Source: a virus. From it: 29,872 nt of DNA. The position numbers were made by a program, and so were the translations under genes. The stretch is taken from the IMG/VR virus record IMGVR_UViG_3300044984_001899, positions 1 to 29,872 of that record. One strand, written 5' to 3'. Numbering within the stretch: the first letter of the stretch is position 1; every line of letters begins with the position of its first letter. Shown here one piece after another: positions 19,466-27,360 of the stretch. The notes below the pieces were generated by a model that worked only from the letters and a program-made list of their open reading frames with translations, was not told the origin of the DNA and searched no databases.

Positions 19466-20920
19466 ATGGCAAATAGATTATCAGTTACTATACGTGGTGA
19501 AACACTAGCTGACAAGGTTACCAGTGATGTGCCTCCTATATGGAATCAAGATACAACTGGTACCGCTAACACCGCAACCACCACTACGCACATATCTGGT
19601 GGTAAGTATGGTTGTATACCATATCAAGCTGGTGTGAGCACCACAACTATGCTTAATATTGGGCGGGTAGGTGAAGTGCTTGCAGTTGACACAGATGGAG
19701 CATTGAGTTGGGTAAATAACATTGCAGTAGGTGTAGCTGGTGGGAAAACAGGTCAAGTGTTATATCAATCTGGTCCAAGTATTACGTCATTCACTAGCAC
19801 TGGTGATATCGGACAGGTACTTACATTAAATAATGATAAAGTACCAGTGTGGGAGGATATTATATCGACTACAACGATTAATATTAAAGGTGGTGCAGCA
19901 GGGCAACTTCCGTATCAAACTAATACAGGTTCCACGTCATTTACAACCACTGGTAGTGTTGGGCAGATACTATCAGTAAATAAGTTTGGGGTACCTGATT
20001 GGATTGACTTTAATAGCAGTGCAAATAATATTATTGGTGGTAGAGCTGGTCAGGTACTATATCAAGCCGGTACCGGAATAACATCGTTTACCACTATAGG
20101 TACACCAGGTCAAGCGCTAATATTAAATAATAATGGTGTACCGGAGTGGTCTGATATAGTAACCGCGAACATCACATCATCAACTAGTACTTCATCAACC
20201 AGTGGTGGTACAGCAACTGGTGTATTTGCGTTAAAATCAAATACCACCGGTGTAGGTAATGATGCTCATGGATACAGTGCATTACGGTCAAATACTACTG
20301 GCAGTAACAACTCTAGTTATGGTTACAATTCATTAAAATTAAACACAGCTGGTGATAATAATATAGCTCTTGGCAGCTCTGCACTACAATCAAACACTAC
20401 TGGTAGTAATAATACCGCTATAGGTAAACAAGCGCTACAAGACAATACAACAGGTAACGGTAATATCGCTATTAGCCCGTGTGACTCTAAAGGTGCATAC
20501 AACCCAGTATTTAATTCAACTACTGAAAGTAATCGATTATGTCTTGGATCATTAAATATAACTAACGCATACGTAAGTGTACCATGGACCACTAGATCGG
20601 ATGAACGAGATCAAATATATGTTGAAGACTTACAGCTTGGGCTTGCGTTCGTAGCTAAATTGCGCCCAACTCAATATCAGTTTACAGACACGCGTAAATC
20701 TACTGCATCACCCGGTATAGTTAGATACGGATTCTCTGCACAAGCGGTGTTAGATATTGATAATACTGCGCATATAATAGACAGCGAAGATGCAGATAAC
20801 TTAAAAATTAACGAGTCTAGTTTAATTGCGGTGCTGGTAAAAGCTATTCAAGAGCTGCAAATAGAAGTAAATCAATTAAAGCAAGCTGGGTCTAGAACTA
20901 AGTCTAACAAAACTACATAG
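19466..20920 (+). CDS. Tail fibre with S74 (endosialidase-type) C-terminal chaperone
   Basis: 484 residues, AAAAGG 7 bases before the ATG. Domain order: N-terminal 45 residues; four repeats of about 45-50 residues with GG..GQVLYQ.G..ITSFT..G..GQVL..NN.GVP.W.D (about 46-235); Thr/Ser linker (235-250); LSNTTGSNNTA.G..AL head-like repeats (about 250-345), similar to YadA-type beta-roll repeats; then the intramolecular chaperone of endosialidase from SDER at residue 378 to about 475, ending in a likely coiled coil (AIQELQIEVNQLKQ). In this family the chaperone trimerises the fibre and cleaves itself off between the Ser and Asp of the SD motif. The sequence after SDER (DQIYVEDLQLG) departs from the commoner LKTNI form, but YGFSAQAVLD and the final helix are in place. 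Confidence 0.85.
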   Translation: MANRLSVTIRGETLADKVTSDVPPIWNQDTTGTANTATTTTHISGGKYGCIPYQAGVSTTTMLNIGRVGEVLAVDTDGALSWVNNIAVGVAGGKTGQVLYQSGPSITSFTSTGDIGQVLTLNNDKVPVWEDIISTTTINIKGGAAGQLPYQTNTGSTSFTTTGSVGQILSVNKFGVPDWIDFNSSANNIIGGRAGQVLYQAGTGITSFTTIGTPGQALILNNNGVPEWSDIVTANITSSTSTSSTSGGTATGVFALKSNTTGVGNDAHGYSALRSNTTGSNNSSYGYNSLKLNTAGDNNIALGSSALQSNTTGSNNTAIGKQALQDNTTGNGNIAISPCDSKGAYNPVFNSTTESNRLCLGSLNITNAYVSVPWTTRSDERDQIYVEDLQLGLAFVAKLRPTQYQFTDTRKSTASPGIVRYGFSAQAVLDIDNTAHIIDSEDADNLKINESSLIAVLVKAIQELQIEVNQLKQAGSRTKSNKTT

Positions 20921-20926
20921 TTATTA

Positions 20927-20934
20927 GATAAATA
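20927..20934 (+). promoter_or_regulatory. Candidate late promoter GATAAATA
   Basis: The same octamer as at 9538-9545, 7 bases after the stop of the S74 fibre and 28 bases before the ATG at 20963, a suitable spacing for a late transcript start. Confidence 0.45.
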
Positions 20935-20962
20935 CAGCTAGACAAATAAATTTGGGTACCGC

Positions 20963-21769
20963 ATGCCTACTGTAATTGACAATAAGACCTCAAACTACGC
21001 TATACCGTTACCTACGGTATCAAATCGATTAGTAGATGATATCGCTAGACTTTCTAGTGCATTATTTACTATTGATCTTGTTTTAGCGTTAAAACAAGAT
21101 CAGTCTACCGTTGGCGCTGTTAATGGGGTAGCCACATTAGATAGCAGTGGTAGGTTAACATCGACTCAACTACCAGCATTGACAGGTGATGTTACGTTAA
21201 CCGCTGGATCCACGGTATTAACACTATCAAACACTGGGGTCACTGCAGGTACATACAACTCTGTAACGGTTGATACTAAAGGTCGTGTAACATCGGGGAC
21301 AACGGCGTCTTCATCGACTCTTCAACCTACCGGAATTATAACAACAAATTATACTGCATCTGTATACCAGCTTATCAAAGCAAGTACTGTTGATGGTATT
21401 ATTACTATTATATTGCCGTCTACTCCGATAGACGGTGCAATGATAGGTATTGTTGATGTTGGAAATCATTGTGGATTTAATGCAGTAACGATTCAATCCG
21501 GTGCAGGTGATACGATTAATTTTACATCATCGCAGGTATTAAATAATAATGGTATGTGCATTACATATGTGTACATAGCCACTTCTACCAATTGGCAGAT
21601 ATATAGCACCTCATTAGCAACTAGCGGTTCGACAAGTGGGTTTAATGGAGTTGAAACAAGATTAGATGGGGGAGCTCCATACATGGATGCAAGTACAACG
21701 ATTATAATTGATGGTGGATCACCGATTACGGTATTAGGTGTTCAAAATATTGATGGAGGTAGTGAATAA
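20963..21769 (+). CDS. Tail-fibre protein
   Basis: 268 residues. The N-terminus contains NYAIPLPTVSNRLVDDIARL, a pattern I recognise from fibres of large myoviruses, where it probably attaches to the tail. Residues 50-115 hold VNGVATLDSSGRLTSTQLPA and the common fibre motif AGTYNSVTVDTKGRVTSGT. Residues about 125-215 form a domain (LPSTPIDGAMIGIVDVG ... TNWQIYSTSL) homologous to the one duplicated in tandem in the next gene. The C-terminal 40 residues contain DGGAP, DGGSP and DGGSE. The Shine-Dalgarno is weak. The stop shares a base with the next start (TAATG), so the two products are likely made in coordinated amounts. Confidence 0.8.
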   Translation: MPTVIDNKTSNYAIPLPTVSNRLVDDIARLSSALFTIDLVLALKQDQSTVGAVNGVATLDSSGRLTSTQLPALTGDVTLTAGSTVLTLSNTGVTAGTYNSVTVDTKGRVTSGTTASSSTLQPTGIITTNYTASVYQLIKASTVDGIITIILPSTPIDGAMIGIVDVGNHCGFNAVTIQSGAGDTINFTSSQVLNNNGMCITYVYIATSTNWQIYSTSLATSGSTSGFNGVETRLDGGAPYMDASTTIIIDGGSPITVLGVQNIDGGSE

Positions 21770-24363
21770 TGACAACGAGAATACAATTTAGACGCGGATT
21801 AGCGTCAAATTGGGCGATAACAAATCCTACATTATATCAAGGTGAATTAGGGCTTGAGTTAGATACTAATAATATAAAGATAGGTGATGGGGTAGCTGCC
21901 TGGAACTCGTTGAATTATAGTAAATTTTTACCTGTACAAACAAATAACAGTGGTAAATATTTAACTACTAATGGTACAGATGCATCGTGGGCATCAACCA
22001 CTGGAACTGGCACATTAGTTCTATCTACATCACCAACATTAACTACACCGATATTAGGCACACCCACATCCGGAGACTTAAGTAATTGTACTAACACTGT
22101 TGGATACGGATTAAAATCAGCTACAACAATAGTGAGTGTAAGTGCCGCAACAGCACCATCTGCAGGTCAAGTGTTAGTCGCTACCAATTCAACGACAGCA
22201 CAATGGCAAACACCTGCAGTATCGTTACCTACTCAGACTGGAAACAGTGGTAAGTACTTAACAACAGATGGATCGAGTGCATCATGGGCATCTACCACCG
22301 GTACTGGAACATTAGTATTAGCAACATCACCTACCATTGATGCGCCAAGAATCACTACAACCGTACTAGTTGGACCAAGTACTGCAGCAAACCTAACACG
22401 CTTTCCAAACGCTGTAGCTGTTGTATCTAGTACGGTAGCTGGTATACAACATAATGAATCACATAATATTGGATTAATTGCGGAGGGAACTGCAAATGCT
22501 GCTGATTCTACTATTTACGGTATCGGTGTTTATGGTGTTGGTTATACTAACGCTGGAACTCGTTCTGGAGGAATAGTTGGTGAAGGACATGTATCAAACA
22601 CTACAGATGGTGGTAGTGCGATAGGTGTACGGGGATACTCAAACGATACTCATGCAGGTGGTACGAATATCGGGCTATATGCTGATGCTGGTGGTAGTGC
22701 GGTTAATAATTACGCGTTATACATGAACAGTGGTGATATTACTAATATTGCCGCACAAACATGGAATTTAGGTGGTAACTTAACCTTTAGTGGGGCATAC
22801 ACGGTCTCCGTGCCAACATTGAGCTTAACTAACGCACTTAGTGTGGTTAGCGGTGGGACTGGTACAAGCTCGTTAGCGCTTAATAATATTTTATTAGGTA
22901 ATGGTACTAACGCTGTGCAAGCGGTACCACCGGGCACATCTGGTAATATATTAACCAGTAACGGTAACACGTGGGTTAGCGCTACACCCACTGCAACATT
23001 ACCGTTGCAAACCGGTAATGCTGGTAGGTTTTTAGCTACTGATGGAACTGGAACATCATGGCAAGCTGTATCTAGTGGGTTAGTATCGACACCAGTGAAA
23101 ACATCAGCTTATACAGCTGCAGTATATGAGTTAGTATGTACCAATACAACATCTGGGTCATTTACAGTTACGCTACCAGCATCACCGATAGATGGTGCAC
23201 AAGTAGGTGTTATAGATATTGCAAAAACATTTGGATCGTTTCCATTAACATTAGCTCCGGGTGTAGGTGCAACTATTGAAGGTGATAGTACTGCAATATT
23301 ATTAGATATTAATGGTGCTTATGTTGCGTTTGTATATACGGCATCCCTAACAAATTGGCGGTTATTATCTATACCATTTGGAGGTAATGGTGTGATTAGT
23401 AACGGCGGCTTATTACCAACTACTGTTAAAATTGCAAATTACTCTGCATCCAGTAATGAGTTAGTACGTACCAATACAACATCTGGGTCATTTACAGTTA
23501 CATTACCTGCATCACCAATTGATGGTGCTCAAATTGGTGTTATCGATATAGCTAAAACATTTGGATCGTATCCATTAACATTAGCACCAGGTGTTGGTGC
23601 AACTATTGAAGGTGATAGTACTGCAATGTTATTAGATATTAATGGTGCTTATGTTGCGTTTGTATATACGGCATCCCTAACAAATTGGCGGTTATTATCT
23701 ATACCATTTGGAGGTAATGGTGTGATTAGTAACGGTACAGTAACTAATGTAGCAGCGCTAACAATAACAACAACCGGTACAGATTTAACTTCTACAGTAG
23801 CTACTGGAACTACAACTCCAGTTATTACTATTAATGTTCCAAATGCAAGTGCAACTGCTAGAGGGGTTTTAACTTCTGCTGATTGGACAACTTTTAACTC
23901 CAAACAAGCAGCAATTACTTTTGGTACTGATGTTTTAACCTTTATCGGAACACCTTCAAGTGCAAATTTATTAGCCGCTATTACGGATGAAACTGGAACT
24001 GGTAATCTTGTATTTAATACAAATTCATCTTTAATTACGCCTACTATAACTTCTGGACGAGAGGTAAAAATTGTATTAACGGCAAATAATATAGATGTTG
24101 CAACAGGAAGTTGTTTTACTAAAACAATTACAGCAGCTACTACATTTACATTAAGTAATGCAGGAGCTAGTGGATTACTTTGCTCCTTTATACTAGACTT
24201 GACAAATGGGGGGGCTTTTACAATTACATGGTGGACTGGAGTTAAATGGGTAGGTGGTACATTACCTACTTTGACTGCATCTGGCAGAGATAGCTTAGGC
24301 TTCTTCACGCATGATGGTGGAACTACTTGGACAGGTATTATTCTCGGCAAGGATTTAAAGTAA
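21769..24363 (+). CDS. Mosaic tail fibre with tropism-determinant-like N-terminus and adaptor C-terminus
   Basis: 864 residues. Residues 1-55 (TTRIQFRRGLASNW ... GELGLELDTNNIKIGDGVAAWNSL) match the N-terminal domain of the phage major tropism determinant, a trimerising/attachment domain. Then come two SGKYLTT.G..ASWASTTGTG repeats (about 60-195); a domain shared with the gene at 27361 (about 195-345; IGLIAEGTANAADST, GVRGYSNDTHAGG); LTSNG/NGGTG repeats (345-440); two tandem 110-residue domains (about 437-655); TSTVATGTTTPVI ... GVLTSADWTTFNSKQ (655-705); and the adaptor domain ending LGKDLK. The C-terminal part from about base 23735 is more AT-rich than the rest, indicating a recombination joint inside the gene. 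AAGGA at 24349-24353 and TAATG couple it to the beta-propeller gene. Confidence 0.85.
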   Translation: MTTRIQFRRGLASNWAITNPTLYQGELGLELDTNNIKIGDGVAAWNSLNYSKFLPVQTNNSGKYLTTNGTDASWASTTGTGTLVLSTSPTLTTPILGTPTSGDLSNCTNTVGYGLKSATTIVSVSAATAPSAGQVLVATNSTTAQWQTPAVSLPTQTGNSGKYLTTDGSSASWASTTGTGTLVLATSPTIDAPRITTTVLVGPSTAANLTRFPNAVAVVSSTVAGIQHNESHNIGLIAEGTANAADSTIYGIGVYGVGYTNAGTRSGGIVGEGHVSNTTDGGSAIGVRGYSNDTHAGGTNIGLYADAGGSAVNNYALYMNSGDITNIAAQTWNLGGNLTFSGAYTVSVPTLSLTNALSVVSGGTGTSSLALNNILLGNGTNAVQAVPPGTSGNILTSNGNTWVSATPTATLPLQTGNAGRFLATDGTGTSWQAVSSGLVSTPVKTSAYTAAVYELVCTNTTSGSFTVTLPASPIDGAQVGVIDIAKTFGSFPLTLAPGVGATIEGDSTAILLDINGAYVAFVYTASLTNWRLLSIPFGGNGVISNGGLLPTTVKIANYSASSNELVRTNTTSGSFTVTLPASPIDGAQIGVIDIAKTFGSYPLTLAPGVGATIEGDSTAMLLDINGAYVAFVYTASLTNWRLLSIPFGGNGVISNGTVTNVAALTITTTGTDLTSTVATGTTTPVITINVPNASATARGVLTSADWTTFNSKQAAITFGTDVLTFIGTPSSANLLAAITDETGTGNLVFNTNSSLITPTITSGREVKIVLTANNIDVATGSCFTKTITAATTFTLSNAGASGLLCSFILDLTNGGAFTITWWTGVKWVGGTLPTLTASGRDSLGFFTHDGGTTWTGIILGKDLK
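22462..22514 (+). repeat. 53-base direct repeat with 27781-27833
   Basis: Identical by eye to 27781-27833 in the S74 fibre gene and embedded in a longer homologous block (about 22340-23000 versus 27680-28320) in which flanking sequence differs at many silent sites. It is a possible recombination or gene-conversion tract. Confidence 0.8.
23077..23735 (+). repeat. 330-base tandem duplication inside the mosaic fibre gene
   Basis: Two units offset by 330 bases (about 23077-23406 and 23407-23735), each encoding one 110-residue domain (TNTTSGSFTVTLPASPIDGA ... YVAFVYTASLTNWRLLSIPF). The 3' 135 bases (23271-23405 and 23601-23735) differ at only one position by eye (ATATT/ATGTT), while the 5' parts differ more, suggesting recent duplication or gene conversion of the 3' part. 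Confidence 0.9.
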
Positions 24364-26864
24364 TGAGTATTCGACCTTTAATAAAAAATATAGAAGCAGG
24401 AATTCCTTATAATAGCTGGATTGCAAACTCCTATAATACGGTTGGGTATGCTTATGATAGTTATCCTACAGATTTTTATGTAGATGGAAATGGTGAAGTA
24501 GTTGTTGTTAGTAATATCGTAAATACTGTTACTACAGATATTGCAGTCGCTGTTGTACGATATAGTTCTAGTGGTGCAGTTATTTGGTCTAAAAAAATTA
24601 CCGATGATATAACTCCCGAAAACTCACGAGATGCTAAGATTGTAGCTGGGGAATCTGGGAATTTATATATTGCATATATTACATATAGTAATGTTCGAAA
24701 TAATTATGATATTAACTTACTAAAGATAGATTCAACTGGAGCTACTATTTGGATTAAAGGATTTGACGTAGAATCTGACATTGTGGCTGCTATGTCTTTT
24801 AAAAATTCAAAAGTTTATATTCTATCTCGAAGTGGTTATAATAGTAATATAATTATCTATGACGTGAATGGCACTATAGTAGAAAAATTATCAATAGCTT
24901 CTAACCAACTACAAAACTTTTTTGTTACCAGTTCTGATGAAATTTATGTTTGTGGTGGGTGGTCTGCTAATCCAGGCACCACTCCTACCGATGGTTATAT
25001 TTTTAAAATAAATGCAAATAGAACTACAAATTCTCATTTTACCTATTATCCAAGTACGGGTAATACGGTAGCGGAGTATATTACAGATATTACAATAGAT
25101 AGTCAAGGTAATATCTATTTTGTTCTACGAGCAACAACTAGTGTAGTATATAAGTTAAATAGTTCCTTTACAGTTTTATGGAAGAAAAACATAACTTCTA
25201 GAACTGCGGATAAAGTTTTAGTAGATTCTCTCTTTAACGTATATGTAACTTCTACACAATACGCAGGAACTGGCACAACTTATACAGTATATGTAGATAA
25301 GTTTAACGCGGCAGGAACCTCTACTGGAGAATTTATTGTAAGTTCTAATGATAGTTCCGCTAATTTAAATACAACACCACCTTTAGTAAGTTTAGATTCT
25401 ACACTACTTAGTATTTATATACTAACTTCAATTAAAGGTGTAAACTTATTTAAATATCCTTTAGATGGCAGTACTTTAACTGGAACTGAATATGTTGCTA
25501 ACCCTAATTTACCTACTAATACGACTTTGACTAGTGCTGCTGGTACGGCTTTAGCAGTTAGTCCATTGACAACGGAAGCGTACTACTGGACAATGTATGA
25601 TTGGGTTAGTTCTGGAACTAGTAGTCATGGTCGCGGAATTTTCTCTGCTAATTATATTTATATAAATCCTACAAGAGGTTATATTGTAGGAAAATTAATA
25701 AAATTAGCTAAAAATTTATCTTCAACATTAGAAATGCTTCACCCAGAAGGCTTCGTTTATAATTCCATGAATGCTACTGCATCTGTCCTGGCATTAGACT
25801 CTTCTGAGAATATTTATCAGACTATATACGATGCAGCGTATTCCAGATATTGTCTTTTTAAAAGGTCTTCTGTAGATGGCTCTATTTCAATGGCTTATGC
25901 TTATTCGGGATTAACTGAAAATATTTTAAACACTAAAGTTGATAGTTCTGGTAATATTTATATTCTAACTAAGACTTGGCTTTTAAAAGTAAATTCAGCA
26001 GGCACTCCTCAATGGTTAAAAAGATTTACAGGTGGCGGTGGTCCTTATACTTTAAACCATATATCTATGGCCTTAGACTCTACTGGTAATATTTATATTC
26101 TAGTTCAAGCATATAATAGTACTACAAATAGAGGTATAGGTGTTATTAAAGTAAATTCTTCTGGAATTATCGCTTGGGGGACTCGTTGGACTAATTATAA
26201 TAGTTATACCGAAGGCGATATTGTTTTAGATTCTAGCGGTAATATCTATTGCGCTATCCAGTTATATACAACCCCAGGGTCTGGTGCATTACTTTGTTTT
26301 AACAATTCTGGGGTTTTGCAGTGGTCTACTAATTTAAAAAGCACAGCCGACATATCTTGTACAGCTATTACTATAAAAGATACTAACTTATATGTAGGGA
26401 CAAGTACTGGTGTTTTATACAAATATACTACGGCAGGTGTTAAAGTTGCTAGAGTTGTGGCTTGTAATAACATAGAGATACAGCAAATTCATGTAGATGG
26501 GACAAAAATATACTTAGTATTTCAAAATGGTGTAATGACTATGGATGATGTTTTTTCTATAGCTGGAACATATTATTTATATGCTAATGGCAGTACTGCC
26601 CATAGCACTACAATAGGAACAACCTCGGTTACTTTATCTGAAGCTGCGCTTTCTCCAGCCGTCACAACAGCTTCACTTGCTACTTTGGCAACTGTTACAG
26701 GTACAACTCCAACAGCCACAGCACTTGTGACAACAGTAGTAGGAACTCCAGCAACTACTCCTCTTGTTTATACATATTTTAAAAAACCATTAACTGAGAT
26801 TACACCGCTACATACAATTAAAACTTTAACTCCTTATGTAAATAACCGTACTGTACGTTTTTAA
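24363..26864 (+). CDS. Beta-propeller repeat adhesin
   Basis: 833 residues from the ATG at 24363 (TAATG overlap); an earlier in-frame start at 24327 would lie inside the adaptor gene and is not used. The N-terminus MSIRPLIKN resembles those of the LamG adhesins, but the body is different: about 12-13 blade-like repeats of the SBBP/PQQ-like kind, 'DSSGNIYIL...LLKVNSAGTPQW', clearest near residues 525, 570 and 621 and recognisable from about 40 to 740, enough for two propellers. The last 95 residues are Thr/Ala-rich and end YVNNRTVRF. I infer a receptor-binding protein occupying the same slot as the LamG adhesins. Two 60-base samples (24481-24540, 25921-25980) contain 19 and 15 G+C, against 24 and 27 in samples of the 13-module LamG gene, so it is probably of foreign origin. 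Confidence 0.75.
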   Translation: MSIRPLIKNIEAGIPYNSWIANSYNTVGYAYDSYPTDFYVDGNGEVVVVSNIVNTVTTDIAVAVVRYSSSGAVIWSKKITDDITPENSRDAKIVAGESGNLYIAYITYSNVRNNYDINLLKIDSTGATIWIKGFDVESDIVAAMSFKNSKVYILSRSGYNSNIIIYDVNGTIVEKLSIASNQLQNFFVTSSDEIYVCGGWSANPGTTPTDGYIFKINANRTTNSHFTYYPSTGNTVAEYITDITIDSQGNIYFVLRATTSVVYKLNSSFTVLWKKNITSRTADKVLVDSLFNVYVTSTQYAGTGTTYTVYVDKFNAAGTSTGEFIVSSNDSSANLNTTPPLVSLDSTLLSIYILTSIKGVNLFKYPLDGSTLTGTEYVANPNLPTNTTLTSAAGTALAVSPLTTEAYYWTMYDWVSSGTSSHGRGIFSANYIYINPTRGYIVGKLIKLAKNLSSTLEMLHPEGFVYNSMNATASVLALDSSENIYQTIYDAAYSRYCLFKRSSVDGSISMAYAYSGLTENILNTKVDSSGNIYILTKTWLLKVNSAGTPQWLKRFTGGGGPYTLNHISMALDSTGNIYILVQAYNSTTNRGIGVIKVNSSGIIAWGTRWTNYNSYTEGDIVLDSSGNIYCAIQLYTTPGSGALLCFNNSGVLQWSTNLKSTADISCTAITIKDTNLYVGTSTGVLYKYTTAGVKVARVVACNNIEIQQIHVDGTKIYLVFQNGVMTMDDVFSIAGTYYLYANGSTAHSTTIGTTSVTLSEAALSPAVTTASLATLATVTGTTPTATALVTTVVGTPATTPLVYTYFKKPLTEITPLHTIKTLTPYVNNRTVRF

Positions 26865-26876
26865 TAGGTAAATAAT

Positions 26877-27320
26877 ATGCTATTAGCAAAAATAGAAAAT
26901 AATGTAGTTACTCAAGTTGATGACAGCTCTAAATTCTTTCCTAATACTTCTTTCCCAGTTACAGGAATTGATTTAACTTTATTACAAGAAAATTCATTAG
27001 TTGAAGTAGAAAGTTACCCAGAGCTTGATTCAGCTACTCAAAAAATAGAACCAACCGCTCCCTATTTACTAGATGGAAGAGTTTACAGTTATAAAATTGT
27101 AGCTAAAACGCAAGAAGACTATGATTTAGAGCGTGGTAGAGTTGCTTATGGTGTTCGTTTTAAAAGAAATGAATTACTTAAAGCCTCTGATTGGACTCAA
27201 ATAGCTGATGCCACTGTTGATAAACAGGCTTGGTTGATATATAGGCAAGCATTACGAGACGTTACTGCACAAGCAGGTTTTCCATTTGATATTATATGGC
27301 CAGATACTCCAACTGCATAA
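26877..27320 (+). CDS. Tail assembly chaperone-like protein, copy 3
   Basis: 147 residues, the same length as copies 1 and 2. The C-terminal signature is intact: R.NELLKASDWTQIAD, YRQALRDVTAQAGFP, IIWPDTP. The N-terminal 80 residues (MLLAKIENNVVTQVDDSSKF) are the most divergent of the three. It sits 12 bases after the beta-propeller gene and shares its AT-rich character, so the two probably arrived together. The Shine-Dalgarno is poor (AGGTAA at close spacing). Confidence 0.85.
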   Translation: MLLAKIENNVVTQVDDSSKFFPNTSFPVTGIDLTLLQENSLVEVESYPELDSATQKIEPTAPYLLDGRVYSYKIVAKTQEDYDLERGRVAYGVRFKRNELLKASDWTQIADATVDKQAWLIYRQALRDVTAQAGFPFDIIWPDTPTA

Positions 27321-27322
27321 AC

Positions 27323-27330
27323 AATAAATA
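27323..27330 (+). promoter_or_regulatory. Candidate late promoter AATAAATA
   Basis: AATAAATA followed by TATG, in the 40-base gap before the S74 fibre at 27361; 30 bases to the ATG. It differs from TATAAATA at the first base only. Confidence 0.4.
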
Positions 27331-27360
27331 TATGTTTTAGATGTAATTAAGGAATCACAC

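Noticed and set aside
23649-24350. Minus-strand open frame of 233 codons
   Set aside because: It lies fully opposite the mosaic fibre gene, whose product has clear repeats and paralogous domains. The minus-strand product is low-complexity Val/Pro-rich, typical of the complement of Thr/Gly/Asn-rich repeats. Other minus-strand frames were rejected for the same reason.
24327-24362. Upstream start for the beta-propeller gene
   Set aside because: It would add 12 residues encoded inside the conserved adaptor end and would lack the MS[SVI]R start shared by the other adhesins. The ATG at 24363 has AAGGA at good spacing.
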